Source: CAIVPM01 sp964615145 (GTDB lineage: Bacteria; Bacteroidota; Bacteroidia; Chitinophagales; Chitinophagaceae). From it: a stretch of 64,000 nucleotides of DNA. Location of the stretch: assembly GCA_964615145.1 (NCBI GenBank), contig CAZTOP010000002.1:1-64000 (forward strand). Reading direction: 5' to 3'. The notes beneath the pieces are model-generated. The model was not told the DNA's origin. It was given only the letters and a program-made list of their open reading frames with translations, and made no database searches. Shown one piece after another: positions 7,775 to 15,855 of the stretch. Position 1 is the first letter of the stretch, and the number at the start of each line of letters is the position of its first letter. The position numbers and the translations under genes were made by a program.

Positions 7775-8764
7775 TTAGGTTTTGGCAAGTCTATAAACTG
7801 TTTTAATCCATTTCCAAAGGTTAGATTTTTTTTCCATATCAATAATTAAATCCTTGCGTGCAAAACTTGTTAAATCAGGCAATTTTTTTTTATTGCCTTG
7901 CAAAGAAATCAATTGATCTATAGCTATATAACCCAACGCACAAATACCCATTAATGATATAGTAAAATGTAGTTTTTGTTTTTGGGGAATATTAATTGAT
8001 TGTATTTCTTGTTTTAAATTCCACACTAAACCATCATAATAGTTTTTAAAACTATATGCATCTGACATTCTGTTGGGAATAGTTTGTAAGCCTGATTGTA
8101 AGTCGCGATGTATGTCGAACAAATCATTTACATATTGAATAATATTACCTAATTTGTACCAACAATTTTCTTCGTGTAAAGATGCTTGTGTGTTCAAATA
8201 AAAGCTACAAAGCAATACTGCATTGCCCCCTTTTTCTAGAGTAATTTTTTCTATTTCTTCGTTGGTAATATTGGTATTGAACTGCCTGCGAGATGCTACT
8301 TGCACATCAAATTCCTTTTTTAGTACATACAAATATTTCTGCTTATCTCTTACATAATTAAGTATTAGTAAGTGTGAGTTTAATGAAATTTTTTCGGTAA
8401 AATTGGTTGCAACGTAATTAGCAGAATGGAATGTTATTTTCTCGATATTTTCATCTGACAATTCTTGTCTGTCGAAAAAATTATCAAATACACTACTGCA
8501 AATAAAATAATGTAATAGTCTTTCACATTCGTCTCTTTGGGTTTTCTTTTTGTGAAGATGCAGAAAAGCATCGCAAATGGCAGGTACTTTTAAAGAATAG
8601 TAAAAGATAATTTTTTTGAAAGTTCTTTCATCAAAATTACCAGAAAATTGTTTTTCTAATTTTTTCAAAAAAGCTGTTCCCCATCTTGCTTCTCTGCGTT
8701 GATGCAGTAAAATATAAAATGCCCGATAGATAACAATGTATGTAAACCTTAAAAAAAACATCAA
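7775..8764 (-). CDS. class I isoprenoid synthase-like protein
   Basis: A 329-residue, mostly helical protein that resembles squalene/phytoene-type class I isoprenoid synthases. Two aspartate motifs are visible: D94-x3-D98 within VFDNFFDR, and D217-x3-D221 within QYVNDLFDIHRDLQSG. The second motif keeps the spacing Q-x2-N-x3-D-x3-D-x3-G-x4-P known from head-to-head prenyl synthases. These would bind Mg and diphosphate. Overall identity to phytoene or squalene synthase is not obvious and the conserved RxxY-type start is unclear, so the substrate is unknown. It lies 65 bases downstream of folE on the same strand, possibly one operon. No carotenoid or hopanoid gene is adjacent. Confidence 0.55.
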   Translation of the reverse strand: MMFFLRFTYIVIYRAFYILLHQRREARWGTAFLKKLEKQFSGNFDERTFKKIIFYYSLKVPAICDAFLHLHKKKTQRDECERLLHYFICSSVFDNFFDRQELSDENIEKITFHSANYVATNFTEKISLNSHLLILNYVRDKQKYLYVLKKEFDVQVASRRQFNTNITNEEIEKITLEKGGNAVLLCSFYLNTQASLHEENCWYKLGNIIQYVNDLFDIHRDLQSGLQTIPNRMSDAYSFKNYYDGLVWNLKQEIQSINIPQKQKLHFTISLMGICALGYIAIDQLISLQGNKKKLPDLTSFARKDLIIDMEKKSNLWKWIKTVYRLAKT

Positions 8765-8829
8765 CGCAAAGTAAGGTACTTGCCTGAATTAGGTTAGAAA
8801 TTTATTGAAAAGAATAAAGATATTGCACT

Positions 8830-9525
8830 TTAAAATTCTGTTTTAATATCTAAATATTTTAAAAATTCTTCTTTTTTATCTTGTTGTTGAAATACACCTC
8901 CATAATATGATGTAATCGTTGAACTAGTATCATCTTTAACTCCACGACTAGCAACACACAAATGTTTTGCATCCATTAAAACTGCTACATCGCTTGTGCC
9001 TAAAACACTTTCAAGTTCTTTTCCTATTTGCATTGTAAGCCTTTCTTGCACTTGAGGGCGTTTAGCAAAATATTCTACAATTCTGTTTAATTTACTTAAA
9101 CCTATTACCTGACCATTGTTTAAATAAGCAATATGTGCTTTACCCATTATTGGCACAAAATGGTGCTCGCAATAAGTGTAGAATGAAATATTTTTTTCAA
9201 CCAGCATTTCGTTGTATTTGTACTTATTGTCAAACATTGAAATACTTGGCTTGTTAGTAGGATTCAATCCTTGAAATACTTCTTTAACGTACATTTTAGC
9301 AACACGCAAAGGAGTGCCTTTTAGGCTATCATCGGTTAAATCTAAACCTAAGGTTTCCATAATTGCTTTAAAATGATGAGCAATTGTTTCAATTTTTTCA
9401 TCATCATTTTTTTCAAAAGCATCTGCACGCATTGGTGTATTGTAGCAAGAACTAATATGATCATTACCTAATTCATCAATTTCGGTATCGCTTAACTCTA
9501 TTTTTTTATGCTGGATATTTAACAT
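8830..9525 (-). CDS. folE: GTP cyclohydrolase I
   Basis: Converts GTP to 7,8-dihydroneopterin triphosphate, the first step of tetrahydrofolate synthesis and of other pterins and queuosine. The chain has 231 residues. The zinc site is Cys119 and His122 in FYTYCEHHFVPIMG plus Cys190 in DAKHLCVASRGVKD. The GLSKLNRIVEYFAKRPQVQERLT block that binds substrate is complete. The first 40 residues are a variable extension; an internal ATG at residue 32 is an alternative start. The coding sequence overlaps the upstream PTPS/QueD gene by 20 bases, which indicates translational coupling of two enzymes acting one after the other. Confidence 0.96.
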   Translation of the reverse strand: MLNIQHKKIELSDTEIDELGNDHISSCYNTPMRADAFEKNDDEKIETIAHHFKAIMETLGLDLTDDSLKGTPLRVAKMYVKEVFQGLNPTNKPSISMFDNKYKYNEMLVEKNISFYTYCEHHFVPIMGKAHIAYLNNGQVIGLSKLNRIVEYFAKRPQVQERLTMQIGKELESVLGTSDVAVLMDAKHLCVASRGVKDDTSSTITSYYGGVFQQQDKKEEFLKYLDIKTEF

Positions 9526-9916
9526 AGTTTCTTTCAGTTTCGTAAAGTTTAATTTTCATTTCCAAATGTTCAGGAATATGTGGTCTTAACAAATTATAAA
9601 TAACAATGGCAATATTTTCGGCTGTTGGATTTAAAGTTTTAAACTCAACAGTATCTAAATTCAAATTTTTATGATCAAATCGAGCAATCACTTCTCTCTG
9701 AATTATTTCGCTCAATTCTTTTAAGTCAATAACATAACCAGTTACAACGTCGGGCACACCAACAATTTTAACAATTAAGTCATAATTATGCCCATGAAAG
9801 TTGGTATAACTACACTTTCCAAAAACCTTAAAATTTGTAGCATCATCCCAAGCAGGATTAAATAGCTTGTGTGCTGCATTAAAACTTTCTTTTCTGTATA
9901 CTGCTACTTTGTTCAT
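9506..9916 (-). CDS. 6-pyruvoyl-tetrahydropterin synthase / QueD family protein
   Basis: A 136-residue pterin enzyme of the T-fold. It acts on dihydroneopterin triphosphate, the product of FolE encoded immediately downstream with a 20-base overlap. Zinc ligands are His16 (FNAAHKL), His41 and His43 (FHGHNYDL). The candidate catalytic Cys35 stands six residues before the first His of HGH, a C-x5-HGH spacing like that of eukaryotic PTPS rather than the shorter C-x3-HGH often seen in QueD. DHKNLNLD and TAENIAIVIYNLL are further typical blocks. It could make 6-pyruvoyl-tetrahydropterin (biopterin route) or 6-carboxy-tetrahydropterin (queuosine route); queA elsewhere in the window is compatible with the latter. 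Confidence 0.88.
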   Translation of the reverse strand: MNKVAVYRKESFNAAHKLFNPAWDDATNFKVFGKCSYTNFHGHNYDLIVKIVGVPDVVTGYVIDLKELSEIIQREVIARFDHKNLNLDTVEFKTLNPTAENIAIVIYNLLRPHIPEHLEMKIKLYETERNYVKYPA

Positions 9917-10127
9917 TAATGTTGATAGTAATTTAACAAATCAGTACTGAAGCAAAAGTGTGTTGCACAAGTTAACTGACTTTAATGATTTGTTTACTTT
10001 GGCAAAAATAACTTGGTGAACAATAGCATTCACACATCACAAATTATATTTCCTTAAAAAGCAAACTGTTATTTTCGCCACTTTAAAAGAACTTTAGCAG
10101 CATTTTTAAGTATTTAAACTACTCAAT

Positions 10128-12302
10128 ATGAAAAGAATTATGTGCTTTTTTTTGTTATTCCCTCTATTAACAGTTGCACAACAAAAGCAAATAACACTAG
10201 AGGATATTTATAAAAAAGGAACTTTCAGAGCCGAAACTGTCCAGGGTTTTAATAGTATGAAAGATGGAAAATATTATGTAGAAACCATTGCACAAGGCAT
10301 TATTAAAAAAAGCTTTGAGACTGGCGAAACAGTTGATACCATTGTAAAAAGTAAAGATGTAAGAAATGAAAAGGGGGTTCCGCTTGGTTTAAATGATATT
10401 ACTTGGAGCAATGATGAAAAGAAAATTTTAGTTTTCAGTAGCAGAGAAAGTATTTACAGACGAAGCAGCAAAGCCATTACTTATGTTTATGATATTGCTG
10501 CGAAAAAATCTTTTTTAGTGGATGCTGCTAAAATAATGCACGCAACTATTTCGCCAGACGGGAAACAAATTGCTTATGTTAAAAACAATAATCTCTTTGT
10601 AAAAAATATTGCTACTAATAAAACAACACAAATTACCAACGATGGTAAATGGAACTACATTATTAATGGAAATTGTGATTGGGTATATGAAGAAGAGTTT
10701 GGTTTTTCAAAAGCATTTGAATGGAGCAAGAATAGTAACTATATTGCTTTTTACAGATTTGATGAAAGTAAGGTAAAGTCTTATACTTTTACTCAATATG
10801 ACAGCCTCTACCCTACTCAATATACATATAAATATCCTAAAGCAGGCGAAGCAAATTCTACTATTAATATCATTATCTACAATACAATATCTGGTAAAAA
10901 AACTACCGTAGATATTGGCAAAGAAAGAGACATTTATATACCCAGAATTAAATGGATTTCCAACACCAACAAACTTTGTGTGTATTGGCTAAATCGTTTA
11001 CAAAACAATTTAAAGCTATTACAGGCAGATGCTACAACTGGCTCCACAGCTACATTCTACGAAGAAAAAAACGACAAATACATTAGTATTAACGATGAAA
11101 TTTATTTTTTTGAAGATGGTAATAGGTTTTTATTAACGAGCGAGAAAGGTGGATTTAACGATTTGTATTTAGGAGATATAAAAGCAAAGGAAACAAAGCA
11201 ATTGTTAAAGGAAAAATATGATGTAACTGACTTACTTGGTGTTGATGAAAAAACAAACAGAATATTTTATTTATCGGCTTATGATATTAAAAATAGAATG
11301 CCACAAGTTTATGATTTAGCAACTAAAGAAATAAAACCTCTAATTTACAAAGTTGGAACACACAAAATCAATTTCAATAGTGATTTTAGCTATTTTATGG
11401 ATACATATTCTGATTACTATTTCCCGCCAATCTATAGTTTAAATAAAACTGATTCTTCAATTGGAAATGATACTTACAAGGGAAGATTATTGAAAGATAA
11501 TCTTGTTTTAAGAAACAAAATTTATAATGAATACCAACTTACTACTCCAACTTTTCAAATGATTAAAAATGCTACTAGTGTTGAGTTATGCAGTTGGATG
11601 CTAAAACCAAAAGATTTTGATTCTACAAAAAAATATCCTGTTTTATTTTGTAATTATGGTGGTCCGGGAAGTCAGCAGGTTTCAAATGCTTGGGGGAAAA
11701 TAAACATGTGGCATCATTACCTAACACAGCAAGGGTATATTGTTGTTTGCGTAGATAATACAGGTACAGGTTTTAGAGGAGAAGCTTTTAAAAAGAAAAC
11801 TTATTTGCAATTGGGTAAATATGAAATTGAAGACCAGATTGATGCCGCAAAATACTTAGCCACTTTACCTTATGTTGATGCTAAACGCATTGGTCACTGG
11901 GGTTGGAGCTTTGGAGGATTTATGAGTAGTTTGGCAATTAGCAAAGGGGCAGATGTGTTTAAAACTGCTGTGGCTGTGGCTCCTGTCACCAACTGGAGAT
12001 ACTATGATAATATTTACACAGAACGTTTTATGCGTACACCACAAGAAAACAAAAAAGGTTATGATGAAAATGCTCCTTTAAACTATGTTGATAAAATAAA
12101 AGGTAAGTTCTTAATCATTCATGGCACTGCTGATGACAATGTACATTTTCAAAACAGTGTAATGATGATTGATGAAATGATAAAAAAGAATATTGACTTT
12201 GAAAGTGGCTATTACCCCAATAAAAACCATAGCATCAATGGTGGCAACACTAGTTTTCACATTTACAGCAAGATGACTAAATTTATATTGAATAATCTTT
12301 AA
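10128..12302 (+). CDS. S9 family prolyl oligopeptidase, dipeptidyl peptidase IV type
   Basis: Exported serine peptidase of 724 residues, probably periplasmic, removing X-Pro or X-Ala dipeptides from peptide N-termini. Residues 1-17 are a signal peptide ending in VAQQ. About 80-450 form the beta-propeller of the DPP-IV N domain, with the DWVYEEEF segment carrying the double Glu that holds the substrate amino terminus. The C-terminal alpha/beta hydrolase contains the nucleophile in GWSFGG (Ser near 595), the Asp in GTADDNVH (near 668) and the His in NKNHSI (near 700), so the triad is intact. A substrate-proximal YGGPGSQ oxyanion segment is present. It appears to be a single-gene unit, with divergent promoters likely in 9917-10127. 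Confidence 0.93.
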   Translation: MKRIMCFFLLFPLLTVAQQKQITLEDIYKKGTFRAETVQGFNSMKDGKYYVETIAQGIIKKSFETGETVDTIVKSKDVRNEKGVPLGLNDITWSNDEKKILVFSSRESIYRRSSKAITYVYDIAAKKSFLVDAAKIMHATISPDGKQIAYVKNNNLFVKNIATNKTTQITNDGKWNYIINGNCDWVYEEEFGFSKAFEWSKNSNYIAFYRFDESKVKSYTFTQYDSLYPTQYTYKYPKAGEANSTINIIIYNTISGKKTTVDIGKERDIYIPRIKWISNTNKLCVYWLNRLQNNLKLLQADATTGSTATFYEEKNDKYISINDEIYFFEDGNRFLLTSEKGGFNDLYLGDIKAKETKQLLKEKYDVTDLLGVDEKTNRIFYLSAYDIKNRMPQVYDLATKEIKPLIYKVGTHKINFNSDFSYFMDTYSDYYFPPIYSLNKTDSSIGNDTYKGRLLKDNLVLRNKIYNEYQLTTPTFQMIKNATSVELCSWMLKPKDFDSTKKYPVLFCNYGGPGSQQVSNAWGKINMWHHYLTQQGYIVVCVDNTGTGFRGEAFKKKTYLQLGKYEIEDQIDAAKYLATLPYVDAKRIGHWGWSFGGFMSSLAISKGADVFKTAVAVAPVTNWRYYDNIYTERFMRTPQENKKGYDENAPLNYVDKIKGKFLIIHGTADDNVHFQNSVMMIDEMIKKNIDFESGYYPNKNHSINGGNTSFHIYSKMTKFILNNL

Positions 12303-12316
12303 TCGTGAATTTCCAT

Positions 12317-12420
12317 TCGTAAGTTAATCGTAAATCGTGAGTTAAAGTCGCAAACTTTATTGTTACAATTCACAAATAAAACTTACATAAAACTCACGCT
12401 TACTCACGACTAACTTACGA
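12317..12420. repeat. long imperfect inverted repeat, intergenic
   Basis: Left arm 12317-12343 begins TCGTAAGTTA and ends GTGAGTT. The right arm 12391-12420 begins AACTCACG and ends TAACTTACGA. The outer ten bases pair perfectly, and the inner parts pair with small length differences. The arms consist of small words (CGTAAGT, CGTGAGT) repeated in degenerate form. It fills the gap between the S9 peptidase and the hexitol phosphatase and may act as a terminator or be an interspersed element. Confidence 0.7.
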
Positions 12421-12424
12421 AAAA

Positions 12425-13084
12425 ATGAACACAGTAATTTTTGATATGGATGGTTTGCTAATTGATAGCGAACCTTTATGGCAGGAAGCTGCTAATGATA
12501 TTTTTAGCATTAATAATATTAGTATCACAAAAGAACAATATGAAAATACAACAGGACTAAGAACTGTTGAGTTTTTAGAATATTGGTTTAATTATTTTAA
12601 ATTAGATAAATCACTAATTCCTGCTTGGGAGGAAATGATTGTTAACGCAGTAATAGAAAAGGTGAAAGCCAAAGGGACTGTAATGTCAGGAGTTGATTAC
12701 ATCTTCAATTTCTTCAAACAACACCAGTTCAAAATTGGTTTAGCCACATCATCACCAATGTCCTTAATTGATGCAGTTGTAGAAATGGCTGGAATAAAAC
12801 ACTACTTGCAAGCTATTGCCTCTGCTCAGGATCTCCCTTATGGCAAGCCTAATCCTCAGGTTTATTTGAATTGTGCAGAACAGTTAAATAGTAATCCTGC
12901 CGATTGTATTTGTTTTGAAGATTCTCTCAATGGAATGATTGCGGCAAAAGCTGCCAAAATGAAATGTGTAGTTGTGCCTGCACCAAATCAGGCGAAAGAT
13001 TTAAGATGGTCTTTAGCCGATTTACAGCTTTCATCACTACAAAATTTTGGTCAATTACATTTTGAAAGATTCCAAGTAAAATAA
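12425..13084 (+). CDS. hxpB: HAD-family hexitol/2-deoxyglucose phosphatase
   Basis: A 219-residue haloacid-dehalogenase phosphatase. The first motif FDMDGLLIDSEPLW gives the nucleophile Asp7 and acid Asp9. The second motif is the Ser in LATSSPM, and the C-terminal motifs are KPNPQVYL (Lys) and CFEDSLNGMIAAKAAKM (acidic pair). The cap domain is of the helical C1 type. The sequence follows E. coli HxpB (YniC) closely over its whole length, including SEPLW, the GLR block and VVPAP, so dephosphorylation of hexitol phosphates or 2-deoxyglucose 6-phosphate is the best call; a beta-phosphoglucomutase is less likely. Its 3' end overlaps the small minus-strand membrane ORF by 30 bases. Confidence 0.85.
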   Translation: MNTVIFDMDGLLIDSEPLWQEAANDIFSINNISITKEQYENTTGLRTVEFLEYWFNYFKLDKSLIPAWEEMIVNAVIEKVKAKGTVMSGVDYIFNFFKQHQFKIGLATSSPMSLIDAVVEMAGIKHYLQAIASAQDLPYGKPNPQVYLNCAEQLNSNPADCICFEDSLNGMIAAKAAKMKCVVVPAPNQAKDLRWSLADLQLSSLQNFGQLHFERFQVK

Positions 13085-13336
13085 TAAACAGAATATCATA
13101 AAAATTGACCCTAATAGATTAATTACGAAAATAAAATTATGGTCGCAAAACTTTTTTGTAAAAGATAGCATTGCTGTTATTGTGAGGAAATTAATTGGCA
13201 AAGTAAAAGGTAGTAGTATAAGTCCAAATCCCATTGCACCACCGCTAGTAACAATAGCTTGATAACTTAATTTGAAAAAAACAAAACAGTTTAATAGAAT
13301 AATAATGATTGATATTATCCAATGAATCTGTTTAAT
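13055..13336 (-). CDS. small three-helix membrane protein without an ATG start
   Basis: After the TAG stop of rlmB (13343-13345) the same reading frame stays open for 95 codons to a TAA at 13055. It encodes a plausible membrane protein: helices around IHWIISIIIILLNCFVFF, then GFGLILLPFTLPINFLTITAM, a short basic loop (SFTKKFCDHN), then FIFVINLLGSIFMIFCLLFY. No ATG, GTG or TTG precedes the first helix. The only ATG is internal (13234) and would delete that helix. An ATT codon at 13336 lies just behind the sequence AGAGG and is the best start candidate. It may be a real gene using AUU, a gene with a lost start, or a decaying copy. I do not recognise the family. Confidence 0.4.
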   Translation of the reverse strand: MKQIHWIISIIIILLNCFVFFKLSYQAIVTSGGAMGFGLILLPFTLPINFLTITAMLSFTKKFCDHNFIFVINLLGSIFMIFCLLFYLESFKM

Positions 13337-13342
13337 ATTCCT

Positions 13343-14083
13343 CTATTTTCTTTGTTTCATTGCTTCATACAAAATCATTCCTGTTGCTACAGAAACATTC
13401 AATGATTCAAATTTACCAACCATTGGAATATGAAATAATTCATCACAAATTTTCATTACTGCAGGATAAACTCCTTGCTCTTCTCCACCCATTACAATAC
13501 AACAAGGCTCTGAAATGTCTAAATCAAATAATTTTTTTTCAGCTTTCATTTCGCTAGCAAAAACCTTTATTCCATTTAAATGCATCTCATCAATAGCTTT
13601 CATTAGGCTATTAACTCTACAAATATGAATGTGCTCTAGTGCACCTGCACTACTCTTCATTGCTTCTTCATTTAATGCACCCACACCTCTATCTGGAATA
13701 ATGATAGCTTGTGCACCACAGCACAGAGCTGTTCGGGCAATTGCTCCAATATTTCTTACATCAGTAACGCCATCCAACATCAAGAACAAAGGAGTTGTTC
13801 CATTACCAACAGTAAAATCTATAATTTGTTGTAAGGGTAAATAGTTAACCAAAGCTGCAAATGCAATAACACCCTGATGATTAGCTTTTGAAAAACTATT
13901 CAATTTTTCAATGGGAACATATTGCATTGGAATTTGATGTTCTTTGCACAATGCCTTAATTTGATTAGCAATTTCACCACTTGCATTTTTTTGCAACATT
14001 ATTTTATCAATTGTTTTTCCTGCTGCAATAGCCTCTAAAAGTGGTTGTCTGCCTATTATTAATCTATTCTTAAATGATGACAT
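13343..14083 (-). CDS. rlmB: 23S rRNA (guanosine-2'-O-)-methyltransferase, RlmB type
   Basis: SpoU-class methyltransferase of 246 residues that methylates the ribose of a guanosine in 23S rRNA (G2251 in E. coli numbering). The N-terminal domain begins NRLIIGRQPLLEAI and contains HQGVIAF, the substrate-binding L30e-like fold found in RlmB and yeast Mrm1. The catalytic domain has motif 1 DGVTDVRNIGAIARTALCCG, motif 2 IVMGGEEQGV and motif 3 IPMVGKFESLNVSVATGMIL. Start ATG at 14083 matches the family. It is divergent from rfaE2. The TAG stop is followed by an in-frame hydrophobic reading frame (13055-13336), described separately. Confidence 0.93.
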   Translation of the reverse strand: MSSFKNRLIIGRQPLLEAIAAGKTIDKIMLQKNASGEIANQIKALCKEHQIPMQYVPIEKLNSFSKANHQGVIAFAALVNYLPLQQIIDFTVGNGTTPLFLMLDGVTDVRNIGAIARTALCCGAQAIIIPDRGVGALNEEAMKSSAGALEHIHICRVNSLMKAIDEMHLNGIKVFASEMKAEKKLFDLDISEPCCIVMGGEEQGVYPAVMKICDELFHIPMVGKFESLNVSVATGMILYEAMKQRK

Positions 14084-14157
14084 TTTTCAAAAGTAAAAGA
14101 TTAAAATTTAAAGCAGTAATTTTGATTTTTAAGATTAAAAAAATAGATTCAGCTATA

Positions 14158-14649
14158 ATGAAATTCACACAATCAACAGAAACCAAAATATTTGAATTAG
14201 CTCATCTTCAAAAACAATTGGCATCGTGGAGAGCCACTGGAAAAACTGTTGCATTTACCAATGGCTGTTTTGATATTTTGCACGAAGGCCACATTTTCTC
14301 GTTAACACAAGCTGCTAATGAAGCAGATTATTTAATAGTGGCTGTAAATAGCGACGCTAGTGTAAAACGTTTAGGTAAAGGAGATAACAGACCTATCAAT
14401 AACGAATCAAGCCGTGCTATTTTATTAGCTGCGTTGTCGGTAGTAGATGCTGTAATTATTTTTAATGAGGACACTCCTCAACAATTAATTTCAACACTAT
14501 TGCCCGATGTTTTAGTCAAAGGTGGTGATTATACAATTGATCAAATAGCTGGAGCTAAAGAAGTAATAGAAAATGGTGGCAGGGTTGTTATTAATAAAAT
14601 AATTGATGGATTTTCTACTACTAATATTATTCATAAAATACAAGGCTAA
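14158..14649 (+). CDS. rfaE2: D-glycero-beta-D-manno-heptose 1-phosphate adenylyltransferase
   Basis: Nucleotidyltransferase of 163 residues that makes ADP-heptose from heptose 1-phosphate and ATP for lipopolysaccharide core synthesis. The GCFDILHEGH motif is the HxGH signature of cytidylyltransferase-like enzymes; LIVAVNSDASVKRLGKG and the C-terminal DGFSTTNII are also typical. It is a stand-alone RfaE domain II, as is usual in Bacteroidota, without the kinase half. The frame is open back to an ATG at 14074, which overlaps rlmB; I choose 14158 because MKFTQSTETKI fits the family length of about 160 residues and the 28 upstream residues are basic and unlike it. Its stop overlaps the PorP gene stop on the other strand. 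Confidence 0.92.
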   Translation: MKFTQSTETKIFELAHLQKQLASWRATGKTVAFTNGCFDILHEGHIFSLTQAANEADYLIVAVNSDASVKRLGKGDNRPINNESSRAILLAALSVVDAVIIFNEDTPQQLISTLLPDVLVKGGDYTIDQIAGAKEVIENGGRVVINKIIDGFSTTNIIHKIQG

Positions 14650-15812
14650 AACCTTGGACATTTTACAGCTTTTTCACCACTACCAAATCCATCATAAACA
14701 CCATTCCAAATTAGCGAAAATTCATAAGCATTTCTAAATGCACTATAACTTGTAAGTGATGATGTTGTGGCATCATAATTAAACATCAATTGCACATTGC
14801 TTAACTGATACCCAATTGCAGGTGCTATGGCATCTTTATTTCTATAATATGCTCCAAATAGTAATTGACTATCTCCACCATAGCCACTTAAATTATACTG
14901 ACCAATAAATCCAACAACAGCTTCACTTGCAGTACTCATTTGGCTATAATAAATATGAGGGTTTAGTATTAATACATCATTTACTTTAATACTAGCATTA
15001 GCAAAATAATTATACCTTCTACTAACCTTAGCATCTACACTAGCTGGATTAAAAAAAGTTTCTGAAGGTGTATTTAAGTGCATCATACTAACCCCAACAT
15101 TTAAATAAAAATTTTCATTGGCAAACCAAGAATAATTAATACCAGCATTCAAATCAATATATGAAGCATTATTAGTAACAAATGGTTCGTTCGATGGTAG
15201 TTCAATATCAAAAAACTTACCGTTCCATTGACCATCAAAAGTAAGTTTTGTATAATCAATTCGCTTTTGAACAAGTCCACCACTCAATCCAAAACTAACT
15301 AAATTATTATCGTTTATTTGCTGATGATAAGCTACACTTAAAAAACTTTTTATTGAAGTTAGATTACCAGTTCCAGCAACATCATTTAACAAAATAGCAC
15401 CAACACCCAACCAACTTGTTTCTAATTTTTTCTTCAGTAATTGAGCATCGCCCCAAGCACTAAAAGTTTTGTAAGGCACATTAGTACCGCCCCATTGTGT
15501 TCTATTATTTATTCCAACTCTAAAATCATAATCTGTCGAAAATCCAGTATTAGCAGGGTTTACAAGCAAGGGAGAGTTTGTATACTGAGAAAAATGCAAG
15601 TCTTGCGATTGTGCAGTAAAAGTGAAAGCAGAGAAGATAAAAATCAATAAATGGAGAGTACAAACAATAGATTTGTTTTTTTTGATACCAGCATTTGAAG
15701 CTGTATTAAACTTAAGTTGCGACGCTCCGTTCAACAGTTGTAGTACTATTGAGCTTTTATTAAATAATATGTGAATATATTTTTTCAACTTAACTTCTTT
15801 AATTTTTTCCAA
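14646..15812 (-). CDS. PorP/SprF family type IX secretion membrane protein
   Basis: Outer-membrane barrel that helps secrete and anchor type B cargo of the type IX secretion system. The family signature QDLHFSQYTNSPLLVNPANTG follows the signal peptide cleavage region (FTFTAQSQ); the rest is a 14-strand-like pattern with LNPHIYYSQ and FGAYYRN near the end. The frame begins at a TTG (15812), but the 42 residues after it do not look like a signal peptide. A convincing signal peptide starts at an ATC codon (15686, then KKNKSIVCTLHLL), with no ATG, GTG or TTG at the right place, so the true start may be AUC. It lies 43-170 bases behind the giant PKD protein gene, a pairing typical of SprF and its cargo. 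Confidence 0.9.
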   Translation of the reverse strand: MEKIKEVKLKKYIHILFNKSSIVLQLLNGASQLKFNTASNAGIKKNKSIVCTLHLLIFIFSAFTFTAQSQDLHFSQYTNSPLLVNPANTGFSTDYDFRVGINNRTQWGGTNVPYKTFSAWGDAQLLKKKLETSWLGVGAILLNDVAGTGNLTSIKSFLSVAYHQQINDNNLVSFGLSGGLVQKRIDYTKLTFDGQWNGKFFDIELPSNEPFVTNNASYIDLNAGINYSWFANENFYLNVGVSMMHLNTPSETFFNPASVDAKVSRRYNYFANASIKVNDVLILNPHIYYSQMSTASEAVVGFIGQYNLSGYGGDSQLLFGAYYRNKDAIAPAIGYQLSNVQLMFNYDATTSSLTSYSAFRNAYEFSLIWNGVYDGFGSGEKAVKCPRF

Positions 15813-15855
15813 TATAATTACTCAATCCCCAATTCATAAGTTATGATTATAAAGG

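Noticed and set aside
9962..10127. Promoters of the DPP-IV gene and of the PTPS gene
   Set aside because: Near matches such as TATTTTCG (10070-10077) and CAAAAATA (10003-10010) exist, but no convincing -33 partner, so I did not list them.
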